9,841 bases of DNA from Tepidimonas sp. UBA997 (GCA_002291945.1 DBAZ01000002.1:523-10363), one strand, 5' to 3'; shown: positions 1 to 7,301, counted from the stretch's first letter. Numbers and translations: made by a program. The notes: generated by a model from the letters alone, not told the origin.

Positions 1-1169
1 CCCAGGCCGTACTCGAACCCGTCGGCAAAGCGTGTGCTGGCATTGACCATCACGCTGCTGGAATCGACCTCGCGCAAAAAGCGCTGGGCATGGACATGAT
101 TGGTCGTCACGATCGCTTCGGTGTGCTGGCTGGAATAGCGGTTGATGTGGGCAATCGCCTCATCCACCCCGGCCACCAGCTTGATGCTGATGATCGGGGC
201 CAGATATTCCTCCGCCCAGTCCTGCTCGGTGGCGTCTTTCAGGGTGGCCCCGGGCAGGCCCGACAGCATGGCCTTGGATTCGGCGCAACAGCGCATTTCC
301 ACGCCCTTTTGCGCGTAAATGGTGCCAATTAGCGGCAAAAAAGCCGCAGCCACGCCACGCGCCACCAGCAGGCTTTCGGTGGCGTTGCACGGGCTGAACT
401 TTTGCGTTTTGGCGTTGTCGGCGATCCGCACCGCCATCGCCACGTCGCAGGGGTCGTCCACATAGGTGTGGCAATTGCCGTCTAGGTGTTTGATCACCGG
501 GACTTTGGCCTCGGCGCTGATGCGCTCGATCAGGCCTTTGCCGCCCCGCGGGATGATCACATCCACATAAGCTGGCATGGCGATCAGTTGGCCGACGGCG
601 GCACGGTCGGTGGTGGGCACGCACTGCACCGCATCGGCGGGCAGGCCCGCTTGCACCAGCGCCTGCTGCACCAGCGCGGCGAGGGCCCGGTTGCTCTCGA
701 CGGCTTCCGAGCCGCCACGCAAGATGCAGGCATTGCCGCTCTTGATCGACAGCGATGCCGCCTCGATCGTGACATTGGGCCGACTTTCGTAAATCATGCC
801 AAAAACCCCGATGGGTACCCGCATCTGCCCCACACGAATGCCACTGGGCTGCTGTTTGAGTCCCGTGATGGCACCGATGATGTCGGGCATGGCCGCCAAT
901 TGCTCGCAGCCTTCTGCACAGGTCTCGATCACTTTCGGGCTCAGCTTGAGCCGGTCCAGCAAGGGTTCGGCCAAACCTTGGGCCCGTGCCCGTTCCAAGT
1001 CGATGGCGTTTGCGGCCTGCAGGGCGTCGGTATGGTCGCGCAGCAGCGCAGCCAGGCTGCGCAGGGTCGCCGCCTTGGTGGCGGCGTCGGCCTTGGCCAT
1101 CAGCGCCGAGGCGGCCTTGGCCTGCTGGCCCAAGGTGTTCATCAATTCAACGGTATTTGGGGTGTTCAT
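1..1169 (-). CDS. proA: Gamma-glutamyl phosphate reductase (glutamate-5-semialdehyde dehydrogenase), 3' end cut by window edge
   Basis: ProA carries out the NADPH-dependent reduction of gamma-glutamyl phosphate to glutamate 5-semialdehyde, the second step of proline synthesis in the cytosol. I translated 389 codons from ATG at 1169; the frame stays open to base 1, so roughly the last 30-40 residues of a protein of about 420-430 are missing. Visible family signatures are VPIGVFGMIYESRPNVTIEA (118-137), the IIPRGGKGLI segment (205-214), HLDGNCHTYVD (228-238) and the catalytic cysteine in SPCNATESLLV (Cys261). The start MNTPNTVELMNTLGQQA fits the family; a second in-frame ATG lies at codon 10, and neither has a good Shine-Dalgarno sequence. 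The gene begins 45 bases after the stop of the aldehyde dehydrogenase and could be read from that transcript, although the two functions are unrelated. Confidence 0.96.
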   Translation of the reverse strand, partial: MNTPNTVELMNTLGQQAKAASALMAKADAATKAATLRSLAALLRDHTDALQAANAIDLERARAQGLAEPLLDRLKLSPKVIETCAEGCEQLAAMPDIIGAITGLKQQPSGIRVGQMRVPIGVFGMIYESRPNVTIEAASLSIKSGNACILRGGSEAVESNRALAALVQQALVQAGLPADAVQCVPTTDRAAVGQLIAMPAYVDVIIPRGGKGLIERISAEAKVPVIKHLDGNCHTYVDDPCDVAMAVRIADNAKTQKFSPCNATESLLVARGVAAAFLPLIGTIYAQKGVEMRCCAESKAMLSGLPGATLKDATEQDWAEEYLAPIISIKLVAGVDEAIAHINRYSSQHTEAIVTTNHVHAQRFLREVDSSSVMVNASTRFADGFEYGL

Positions 1170-1196
1170 GGCCGGATTTTCGCACCGGGAACGCCC

Positions 1197-1216
1197 GAAT
1201 CGGCTGCCACCGATTC
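1197..1216 (-). promoter_or_regulatory. Hairpin overlapping the aldehyde dehydrogenase stop codon, ahead of proA
   Basis: A perfect 7-bp inverted repeat (GAATCGG at 1197-1203, CCGATTC at 1210-1216) encloses a 6-base loop. On the transcribed strand it includes most of the TGA stop of the aldehyde dehydrogenase and ends 27 bases before the proA start. No T-run follows in the minus direction, so it does not look like an intrinsic terminator. It may be an RNA processing or stabilising element, or chance. Confidence 0.35.
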
Positions 1217-2669
1217 AAAACGGGTAGTGACGCGGCGTGGTCTGGACCGTGATCCAGCGCAATTCGGTGAATTCGGCGATGCCCGCCTTGCCGCCGAAGC
1301 GCCCAAAGCCACTGCCTTTGACGCCACCAAAAGGCATCTGGGCTTCGTCATGCACGGTGGGGCCATTGACATGGCAGATGCCGCTCTCGATTTTCTTGGC
1401 GACGTTCATGGCACGGGCTATGTCGGTACCGAAGACCGCCGCTGACAGGCCATAGGCATTGTCATTGGCGCAGTCGATCGCTTCCTGAGTGCCACGGACA
1501 CGAACGATGCATTTCACCGGCCCGAAGGTCTCTTCGTGGTAGATCCGCATCGCTGGGGTGACGTGATCGAGCACCGTGGCCGGCATCAGCGTGCTGTCGG
1601 CCTTGCCGCCGCACACCAGCTTGGCACCCTGGGCCAGGGCATCGTCAATCAGTGCGTTGCAGTGGTGGACGGTGCCCATGCCAATGACAGATCCCAGAAC
1701 CACTGGGGTGGGCCCACGCGGGTCGCCCAATGGGAGGGTCTTTGCCTTGTCGGTGAACTTTTTCACAAAAGCGTCGGCGATTTTCGCATCGACGATGATC
1801 CGCTCCGTGCTCATGCAAATCTGACCGCTGTTGGCAAAGCAACCGAAGGCGGCCCCATCGACGGCCGCATCGAGATTCGCATCATCCAGCACGATCAGCG
1901 GTGCTTTGCCGCCCAGCTCCAGAACGGCCGGCTTGAGGTATCGGGCGCAGGTTTGTGCAATGATCTTCCCGACGCGGGTCGAGCCGGTGAAATTGACCCG
2001 TCGTACGGCCGGGTGAGCCACCACGGCTTCGACCACTCTGGCGGCATCTTCAGGTGCGTTGGTGATGTAATTGACGACGCCTGCCGGAAAGCCTGCTTCC
2101 TGCAAGGCCTCAATGATCAGGCCGTGCGTGCGCGGGCAGTTCTCACTACCCTTCAGAATCACGGTGTTCCCGCACGCGAGTGGCGTGGCGATGGCCCGAA
2201 CCCCCAGAATGATGGGCGCATTCCAGGGCGCCATTCCCAGGACGACCCCAGCGGGCTGGCGCACCCCCATCGCCAGACTGCCCGGCACATCGGAAGGGAT
2301 GACTTCACCAGCCACCTGGGTCGTCAGGGCAGCGGCTTCACGCAGCATGCCTGCGGCAAGCATGCAATTGAAACCGGCCCACATGGCAGTACCCCCGGTT
2401 TCGGCACCGACCGCCTCAATGAAAGCCGGTGTTTTGGCTTCAAGGGCGTCTGCGGCTTTGAGCAGCAGCGCACGACGCTGGCCTGGCCCCGTTTCACTCC
2501 AGGTTTTGAAGGCCTGCGCAGCAGCTTCAACGGCCTTGACCGCGTCGGCCGCGGTCGCTGCCGGAGCGCGCGTGACGACCGTGCCGTCCAGTGGGTTACG
2601 GCGCTCAAAGCGGGCACCGCCTTCTGCCTGGACTTGCAGGCCGTTGATGAGCATGGACAAATCGGACAT
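1215..2669 (-). CDS. NAD(P)-dependent aldehyde dehydrogenase, vanillin/salicylaldehyde dehydrogenase type
   Basis: A 484-residue protein, full length for the ALDH superfamily, oxidising an aldehyde to the acid. Family marks: APWNAP (147-152, Asn150 of the oxyanion hole), cofactor-binding Lys173, FTGSTRVG (227-234), the general base in LELGGKAP (Glu251), the nucleophile in SGQICMS (Cys285) and EETFGPV (379-385). Overall character, including HVNGPTVHDEAQMPFGG near the C-terminus, recalls vanillin and salicylaldehyde dehydrogenases such as NahF and Vdh from memory; the true substrate cannot be told from sequence. The start MSDLSMLINGLQV is preceded by only a weak GGGA. The gene starts 28 bases after the stop of the bug1 binding protein, so the two are almost certainly co-transcribed. 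Its neighbours suggest a role in breaking down an imported aromatic or related compound (inference). Confidence 0.93.
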   Translation of the reverse strand: MSDLSMLINGLQVQAEGGARFERRNPLDGTVVTRAPAATAADAVKAVEAAAQAFKTWSETGPGQRRALLLKAADALEAKTPAFIEAVGAETGGTAMWAGFNCMLAAGMLREAAALTTQVAGEVIPSDVPGSLAMGVRQPAGVVLGMAPWNAPIILGVRAIATPLACGNTVILKGSENCPRTHGLIIEALQEAGFPAGVVNYITNAPEDAARVVEAVVAHPAVRRVNFTGSTRVGKIIAQTCARYLKPAVLELGGKAPLIVLDDANLDAAVDGAAFGCFANSGQICMSTERIIVDAKIADAFVKKFTDKAKTLPLGDPRGPTPVVLGSVIGMGTVHHCNALIDDALAQGAKLVCGGKADSTLMPATVLDHVTPAMRIYHEETFGPVKCIVRVRGTQEAIDCANDNAYGLSAAVFGTDIARAMNVAKKIESGICHVNGPTVHDEAQMPFGGVKGSGFGRFGGKAGIAEFTELRWITVQTTPRHYPF

Positions 2670-2697
2670 GCGTGATCCCAGAGGTTGAAAGCCAGCG

Positions 2698-3678
2698 TCA
2701 ATCGGCCGTGATGCCGCGTTCTCGGATGATGGCGGCGAAACGGGCCGTATCGGCCCTGTTCAGGGCCGCCAGATTGGCGGGCGACATCGGACTCGGTTCT
2801 GCACCCAGGTTGCGAATGACTTCCACGACGGCCGGCGCTGCCAGAGCGGTGTTGATTTCGCGGTTCAGTCGGTCGATGATGGGCTGCGGCGTACCCGCCG
2901 GGGCATAGAAGCTGTGTGTGGAACCGCCGTCGTAGCCCGCCAGACCCAGCTCCTGCAGGGTGGGTGTGTCAGGGAACAGGGACGAGCGCCGTGCACTGCC
3001 CACGGCCAGCAGCCGCAGCGTACCGGCGCGGATGTGAGGAATGGCCACGCCGGGGTCCATGATGAAGTCCAGATTGCCCCCAAGCAGATCCTGCAACGCG
3101 GCCGCCGATCCTCGATAAGGAATATGCACCGCAAAAGTGCCCGTCTGGCTCTTGAGCATGGCCGCCCCGATGTGCGGGGTCGAGCCGTTTCCGGGGCTGC
3201 CGTAGGTGAGGCGGCCCGGGTTGGCACGGGCAAAACGGATGAAGTCCTGGTAGGTCTGGAATGGGGCATTCGATCGCACCACCAGGAACAGCTCGACACG
3301 TGCGCCTGCCGCAACCGGCACCAGATCGGTGCTGGGGTTGAACGGCAGTCGGGAGGCTTGCAGGGTGGGCACGACCACCATCGTGCTGCCCGCCGCCATC
3401 AGCAGCGTGTAGCCGTCGCCGGCCGATTTGGCCACGGCATCAGCCCCCACAATGCCACCCGCACCGCTTCGGTTTTCCACCACCACCGGCACCCCTAGCG
3501 CTTGCGACAACGGCGTGGCGACGGCACGCCCAATGACGTCAGGCGAACTCCCGGGTCCAAAATTGACGATCATTCGAATCGGGCGACTCGGCCAGTTTTG
3601 CGCCAGTGCGCCCATGGGGGCCAGCAAGGCGCCCATCAAGGATGCCGCGATGATGCGGCGACGTTGAGCGTTGATCAT
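2698..3678 (-). CDS. Bug/TctC-family periplasmic solute-binding protein (bug1)
   Basis: A 326-residue extracytoplasmic binding protein of the Bug (TctC) family, the capture component of tripartite tricarboxylate transporters; members bind diverse carboxylates and aromatic acids. I chose ATG at 3678, not the upstream ATG at 3750: MINAQRRR gives a proper signal peptide (basic start, hydrophobic 9-25, ALA-QNW cleavage after 26), GGAGA sits 5 bases upstream, and the paralogue starts the same way. Family marks: NWPSRPIRMIVNF (28-40), GPGSSPDVIGR (41-51), GVPVVVENRSGAGG (62-75), STPHIGAAM (166-174), LDFIMDPGVAIPHI (203-216) and HSFYAPAGTPQPII (255-268). It is very similar to the gene upstream; the residues differing around 135-195 probably tune ligand choice. 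No TctA or TctB gene is present in the window. Confidence 0.93.
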   Translation of the reverse strand: MINAQRRRIIAASLMGALLAPMGALAQNWPSRPIRMIVNFGPGSSPDVIGRAVATPLSQALGVPVVVENRSGAGGIVGADAVAKSAGDGYTLLMAAGSTMVVVPTLQASRLPFNPSTDLVPVAAGARVELFLVVRSNAPFQTYQDFIRFARANPGRLTYGSPGNGSTPHIGAAMLKSQTGTFAVHIPYRGSAAALQDLLGGNLDFIMDPGVAIPHIRAGTLRLLAVGSARRSSLFPDTPTLQELGLAGYDGGSTHSFYAPAGTPQPIIDRLNREINTALAAPAVVEVIRNLGAEPSPMSPANLAALNRADTARFAAIIRERGITAD

Positions 3679-3683
3679 GAGAG

Positions 3684-3688
3684 TCTCC
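3684..3688 (-). promoter_or_regulatory. Ribosome binding site of bug1 (decides the start)
   Basis: GGAGA on the minus strand, 5 bases before ATG 3678. The preceding bases CCGGAGAC are identical to those before bug2, which supports this start over the upstream ATG at 3750. Confidence 0.8.
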
Positions 3689-3711
3689 GGATGTTGTGGA
3701 TGAATCAGGCC

Positions 3712-3729
3712 GTGGGCCAGCCAGCCCAC
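3712..3729 (-). promoter_or_regulatory. Intercistronic hairpin between the two binding-protein genes
   Basis: GTGGGC (3712-3717) and GCCCAC (3724-3729) form a perfect 6-bp stem with a 6-base loop, in the 73-base gap between bug2 and bug1. There is no T-run after it on the transcribed strand, so it is more likely an mRNA stabiliser or attenuator that lets bug2 be made in excess than a full terminator (inference). Confidence 0.4.
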
Positions 3730-3751
3730 TGACGGCATTATGTGGGACAAG

Positions 3752-4735
3752 TCAGTCGATGGTGATGCCTTTTTCCCGAATCACTCGCAGGAAGCGTGCA
3801 TTGTCAGCCGCATTCACCTGGGTCACCTGGGTGGGCGACATGGGGGTGATTTCAGCGCCAATGTTACGGGCCGCTTGGATCACGGCGGGCGTCACCAGAA
3901 TGGCATTGATTTCGCGGTTCATGCGCTCAATGACGGGTTGCGGCGTGCCGGCGGGCGCGTAGAAACTGTGTGTCGCTCCGCCATCAAAACCAGTCATGCC
4001 GAGTTCATGCAGGGTCGGAATCGTCGGGAACAGGGGGGAGCGCTGTGCGCCACCCATGGCGAGCATCCGCAATGAGCCCGCCTGAATGTGCTGAATCGCC
4101 ACGCCCGGATCCATGATGAAGTCCAGACGACCCGCCAAAAGCTCCTGCACAGCTTGCACCGGGCCTTGGAATGGAATGTGGGTGGTTGTGATGCCAGCCA
4201 TACTGTCCAGCATGGCGGCACCAACGTGAGGCGTGGTTCCCACTCCCGGTGTTCCATAGTTCAAGCGGCCCGGGTTGGCTTTGGCGTGACGGATGAAATC
4301 GTCCAGGGTCTGGAACGGCGAATTGGCGCGAACGACCATGAACAGATCGACCCGAGCGCCAGCCGCCACAGGCACCAGATCCGTGCTGGCATTGAATGGC
4401 ATGCGCGCCGTGATGTTCGGCACAATGACCATGGTGCTGCCGGCCGCCACCAGGAAGGTGTAGCCATCATTGGCCGATTTGGCCGCCGCATCCGCGCCAA
4501 CGATCCCCCCGGCCCCCGCCCGGTTTTCCACCACCACAGGCACACCCAGGGATTGCGCCAGTGGCGTGGACACGGATCGCCCGATCACATCCGGCACACT
4601 GCCCGGCGGAAAGTTGACGATCAGCCGAATGGGGCGGTTGGGCCAGTTTTGAGCCTGAGCGATCGCACTCAAGGGTGCCATCAGGCCACTGACGAGTGCC
4701 GCTGCAAGCACTAAACGACGTTGGGGATTGATCAT
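3752..4735 (-). CDS. Bug/TctC-family periplasmic solute-binding protein (bug2)
   Basis: A 327-residue Bug-family binding protein and the first gene of the bug2-bug1-aldehyde dehydrogenase module. The signal peptide is MINPQRRLVLAAALVSGLMA followed by an AQA-QNW-type cleavage site near residue 29. Family marks: NWPNRPIRLIVNF (30-42), PPGSVPDVIGR (43-53), GVPVVVENRAGAGG (64-77), TTPHVGAAM (167-175), LDFIMDPGVAIQHI (204-217) and HSFYAPAGTPQPVI (256-269). By eye about two thirds of residues match bug1, and the start region (CCGGAGAC, then ATGATCAA) is shared as DNA, so the pair arose by tandem duplication. The start at 4735 has GGAGA 5 bases upstream. The mature protein should be periplasmic. It could deliver ligand to a TTT permease encoded elsewhere or to a sensor; the ligand is unknown. 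Confidence 0.93.
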   Translation of the reverse strand: MINPQRRLVLAAALVSGLMAPLSAIAQAQNWPNRPIRLIVNFPPGSVPDVIGRSVSTPLAQSLGVPVVVENRAGAGGIVGADAAAKSANDGYTFLVAAGSTMVIVPNITARMPFNASTDLVPVAAGARVDLFMVVRANSPFQTLDDFIRHAKANPGRLNYGTPGVGTTPHVGAAMLDSMAGITTTHIPFQGPVQAVQELLAGRLDFIMDPGVAIQHIQAGSLRMLAMGGAQRSPLFPTIPTLHELGMTGFDGGATHSFYAPAGTPQPVIERMNREINAILVTPAVIQAARNIGAEITPMSPTQVTQVNAADNARFLRVIREKGITID

Positions 4736-4740
4736 TGTTG

Positions 4741-4745
4741 TCTCC
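4741..4745 (-). promoter_or_regulatory. Ribosome binding site of bug2
   Basis: GGAGA on the minus strand with a 5-base spacer to ATG 4735, the same layout as ahead of bug1. Confidence 0.8.
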
Positions 4746-4775
4746 GGTGGGTAGGACTGTAATCACGACAGATGC

Positions 4776-4804
4776 ACTTTAGGCAAGGCTTTCTATGCTT
4801 GCAA
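4776..4804 (-). promoter_or_regulatory. Sigma70-like promoter for the bug2-bug1-aldehyde dehydrogenase module
   Basis: On the minus strand, TTGCAA (4799-4804, 4 of 6 consensus) is followed by a 17-base spacer and TAAAGT (4776-4781, 4 of 6). Transcription would start near 4769, leaving a leader of about 34 bases that carries the GGAGA ribosome binding site. It is the best promoter I can see in the 179-base gap; it was found by eye, not scored. Confidence 0.5.
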
Positions 4805-4817
4805 TAGCCATCAGCGG

Positions 4818-4828
4818 ATAGCAGCTAT
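4818..4828. promoter_or_regulatory. Palindromic operator candidate ATAGC-N-GCTAT
   Basis: A perfect 5-bp inverted repeat around one central base, ending 13 bases upstream of the -35 box of the bug2 promoter (centre near -54). An AT-rich palindrome at this place in a GC-rich genome fits a site for an activator, for example of the LysR type (inference). No regulator gene is next to it in the window. Confidence 0.35.
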
Positions 4829-4873
4829 AACAAGTTGATCTATCGAGGGCGTCGTTTGTGTCGCGGTTTTGGA

Positions 4874-4897
4874 GGGTGTCTTGGCGCCACCCCCATT
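4874..4897 (-). terminator. Weak terminator-like hairpin after dacB
   Basis: Shortly after the dacB stop the minus strand has GGGGGTG and CACCCTC arms forming about 7 bp (one G-T pair) with a 9-base loop. It is followed by CAAAACC rather than a T-run, so intrinsic termination is doubtful. Confidence 0.25.
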
Positions 4898-4914
4898 CGC
4901 TCCTCCCGACTGAC

Positions 4915-6345
4915 TCAACGCCGCGCCGCCCACTGCACCAGCGCATCCAGGGCCGGTCGGGCTGCGGCGGCGTTTGGGTGGTTGATGATCGCCACCAGCA
5001 CCAGCCGCTGCCCGTCAGCCCGGTGTACGTAGCCCGCCAAGGCGTATACGTCGCGCAGGCTGCCGGTTTTCAGGTGCGCCAGCCCGGCGCCCATCGAGCT
5101 GCGCCGCAAGGTGCCGTCCAGCCCGCTGGCGGGCAGCGAGGTCATCAGTTCGGCCATCATCGGCGACGCATAGGCCACTTGCAGCAAACGGGCCAAGGCC
5201 TCGGCGGTGATGCGTGCCTCGCGGCTCAGGCCCGAGCCGTTGTCGAGCACCGGCACCGGGAAGCGCGGGCCGATGCGCTGCGCCCACCACTGGGCCACGC
5301 GCTCGCGTGCGCCGTCGTAGGTGGCAGGCTGCTGGGTGGCGGATCCGGCCAAGGCCAGCAGCACGTGTTTGGCCATGACGTTGTTGCTGAACTTGTTGAC
5401 GTCGCGCACCACTTCGGCCAGTGACGGCGATTCGAGCACCAGCCGTTGCACTGCCGTGGGGGGCGTGAGGCCTTCGCGCACCTGCCCGCCGAGTGTGCCG
5501 CCCAAGGATTGCCACATACCGGCGACGGCGCGCAGGGCCATCTGCTCGGGTTCGGGGTGGGCCACCGGCCAGGCCCGCTCGCCGCACGCTGCCGGGAAAG
5601 CGCCGTCGAAGCGCGGCTGGAGCGCGGCACTGAAATCGGCTTGCAAGCGGCTGCGCCAGTCGTTGCAGGGCCCAGCCACCAACGCGACCTGCAAGGGAGC
5701 TTGCACCCCGGCCAGTGGAGGCTCGACGTCGATGCGGGCCACCCCGGCGCTGGGGTCGGGCAGGAAGCGAAACACCTGGGTTTTGAAGTTGACGAGCAAA
5801 GCGTCCGGGGTGGCGTTGTAGGGCCGCAGCGGCTCACCGTCGAAAGCCCCCGGGTCCACCACCGGCACCTGGAAAGCGCTGCGATCGATCACGATGTCGC
5901 CCTCGATCCGGCTGAAGCCGAGCGCTTGGATGCGACGCATCAGCAGCCACAGGTTTTCCGACAGCAGCCGGGGGTCGCCCCCACCCTGGATGACCAGATC
6001 GCCTTGCAACACCCCGTTGCTGACCGGGCCGTCGGTAAAGACCCGGGTGCGCCACAGGTGCCCCGGCCCGAGCAAGTCCAGCGCTGCAAAGGTGGTGACC
6101 AGCTTCATGGTCGAGGCCGGATTCATGCTCTCGGCAAAACGGTGCGCCACCCAAGGCTGCGCCCCCGGCACGGCGGGACCGACCCAAACAGCCAGGCTGT
6201 CGGCGGGCAACTGAGCCCGCTGCACGGCGCTCAGCACCTGCGGCGGCAAGGCATGGGCCGCCGCCGACCCCCAGTGAAGCGCCAAAGCCAGCGCAGCCGA
6301 CTGGACGTCGCACCACAGCAATTTCCGCAAGCCAGACCGATGCAT
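4915..6345 (-). CDS. dacB: D-alanyl-D-alanine carboxypeptidase/endopeptidase (PBP4, peptidase family S13)
   Basis: Low-molecular-weight class C penicillin-binding protein that trims or cleaves peptidoglycan cross-links in the periplasm. Its 476 residues match the usual PBP4 length. The three penicillin-binding motifs are in order: SxxK as STMK (Ser78 nucleophile, Lys81) within AESMNPASTMKLVTTF, SxN as SNN (320-322) within VNKFSNNVMAKH, and KTG (426-428) within LAHLKTGSLRD. DNGSGLSR (368-375) is also typical of the family. Residues 1-31 form a signal peptide with cleavage likely near AHA-LPP. The region between the first two motifs holds the extra domains expected in S13 enzymes. ATG 6345 lacks a clear Shine-Dalgarno sequence but gives the best signal peptide. 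The gene is divergent from tsaB and apparently transcribed alone. Confidence 0.96.
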   Translation of the reverse strand: MHRSGLRKLLWCDVQSAALALALHWGSAAAHALPPQVLSAVQRAQLPADSLAVWVGPAVPGAQPWVAHRFAESMNPASTMKLVTTFAALDLLGPGHLWRTRVFTDGPVSNGVLQGDLVIQGGGDPRLLSENLWLLMRRIQALGFSRIEGDIVIDRSAFQVPVVDPGAFDGEPLRPYNATPDALLVNFKTQVFRFLPDPSAGVARIDVEPPLAGVQAPLQVALVAGPCNDWRSRLQADFSAALQPRFDGAFPAACGERAWPVAHPEPEQMALRAVAGMWQSLGGTLGGQVREGLTPPTAVQRLVLESPSLAEVVRDVNKFSNNVMAKHVLLALAGSATQQPATYDGARERVAQWWAQRIGPRFPVPVLDNGSGLSREARITAEALARLLQVAYASPMMAELMTSLPASGLDGTLRRSSMGAGLAHLKTGSLRDVYALAGYVHRADGQRLVLVAIINHPNAAAARPALDALVQWAARR

Positions 6346-6351
6346 GCAGGC

Positions 6352-6383
6352 ATTATCCGAAATTATCCGGGCAGCGCGATAAT
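6352..6383. promoter_or_regulatory. ATTATC repeats in the dacB-tsaB divergent region
   Basis: ATTATCCG occurs at 6352-6359 and again at 6362-6369, and the inverse GATAAT lies at 6378-6383, making a 6-bp inverted repeat with a 10-base spacer. These AT-rich hexamers resemble -10 boxes on either strand, but I find no good -35 at 16-18 bases. The cluster could be the shared promoter/operator of the two divergent genes; tsaB begins 72 bases to the right and dacB 6 bases to the left. Confidence 0.35.
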
Positions 6384-6455
6384 CGGAAGGTGTTTTGCGG
6401 ATCCCAGCGTCCCTGTGCCCGCATCGACTCCCTGCCTTGCATCCGCACCATCACC

Positions 6456-7301
6456 ATGACCCTCACCAGCCTTGCGTTGCCCCAGAAAGTGCTGGCGCTC
6501 GACACCAGCACCGACCGCATGAGCGTGGCACTGGGGGCAGTCGGTCAAGCGCCGTTGCTGAGCCACGAGGCCGAAGGTGGAGCGCAGGCGTCGGCAAGCT
6601 TGCTGCCTGTGATCCGTCGGCTGCTGCAACAGCTTGGCTGGCGGGTGGCCGATCTGGATGCGATTGCCTTCGGCTGCGGCCCAGGGGCGTTCACCGGCCT
6701 GCGCACCGCCTGTGCCGTGGTGCAGGGGCTGGCCGTCGCTGGCCGACCCGGCGGGATCCCGGTGATCCCGGTTCACACCCTGATGGCCGTGGCGCAAGCC
6801 GGACTGATGCAGTTCCAGCGCCTGCCCCGGCAGCCTGCCGATGCATGTACGGGGGGCGTGATCACCGCCGTGCTCGACGCTCGCATGGACGAGCTGTATG
6901 TGGCCGATGTCAGGGTGCTGCCACCCCGCGAGCTGGCAGCCAGCGCCACCCTGGAACTGGTGCGCCCGGCGCTGTTGTGTGCGCCGCAGGCTCTGAGCGC
7001 CGTGTCGGGCTGGCCGCTGGTCGCGTCCGAGCCACCCCGTTTGCTGGCTGGCAATGCCCAAGCGGTCTGTGGCCAGCGCTGGCCAGCCGCTTGGCAGGGT
7101 GTGCCCCAGGTGCAAGCCTGGCCCACGGCTGACGCGGTGCTGGCCCTGAGCGCCTCATGCTGGATGAGGGGACGAGCCGTTCCAGCCGCAGGTGCCCAAC
7201 CCCTGTACGTGCGCGACAAGGTGGCCCAGACGACCGAAGAGCGCGAGCGCATCAAGGCGATCCCAACCACCCCTTCGCACGTCGGCGGCATACCGCCATG
7301 A
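6456..7301 (+). CDS. tsaB: tRNA t6A37 biosynthesis protein TsaB
   Basis: TsaB (YeaZ) is the scaffold partner of TsaD in the complex that adds threonylcarbamoyl to A37 of ANN-decoding tRNAs in the cytosol. The 281-residue product has the ASKHA N-lobe start KVLALDTSTDRMSVAL (11-26), the hallmark GCGPGAFTGLRTA (73-85), ITAVLDARMDELYVA (136-150), and the conserved C-terminal segment YVRDKVAQTTEER (251-263). I start at ATG 6456, because the family begins only a few residues before the DTST strand; the open frame upstream to 6390 adds 22 unlikely residues. No strong ribosome binding site is visible. Its stop overlaps the start of rimI (ATGA), so the two are translationally coupled. The length is somewhat above the E. 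coli protein, mainly through inserts around 120-130 and the C-terminal tail. Confidence 0.95.
   Translation: MTLTSLALPQKVLALDTSTDRMSVALGAVGQAPLLSHEAEGGAQASASLLPVIRRLLQQLGWRVADLDAIAFGCGPGAFTGLRTACAVVQGLAVAGRPGGIPVIPVHTLMAVAQAGLMQFQRLPRQPADACTGGVITAVLDARMDELYVADVRVLPPRELAASATLELVRPALLCAPQALSAVSGWPLVASEPPRLLAGNAQAVCGQRWPAAWQGVPQVQAWPTADAVLALSASCWMRGRAVPAAGAQPLYVRDKVAQTTEERERIKAIPTTPSHVGGIPP

Noticed and set aside
486..1445. Long plus-strand open frame opposite proA and the aldehyde dehydrogenase end
   Set aside because: It is antisense to two clearly identified genes and has no recognisable motif; GC-rich genes commonly leave such antisense frames open. The same holds for the plus-strand frame at 1536-2675.
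3679..3750. Upstream ATG at 3750 as the start of bug1
   Set aside because: It would bury the signal peptide 24 residues in and lacks a ribosome binding site, while ATG 3678 has GGAGA at the same spacing as the paralogue.
5446..6459. Long plus-strand open frame opposite dacB
   Set aside because: Antisense to dacB, which carries all three penicillin-binding motifs; composition is that of a shadow frame.
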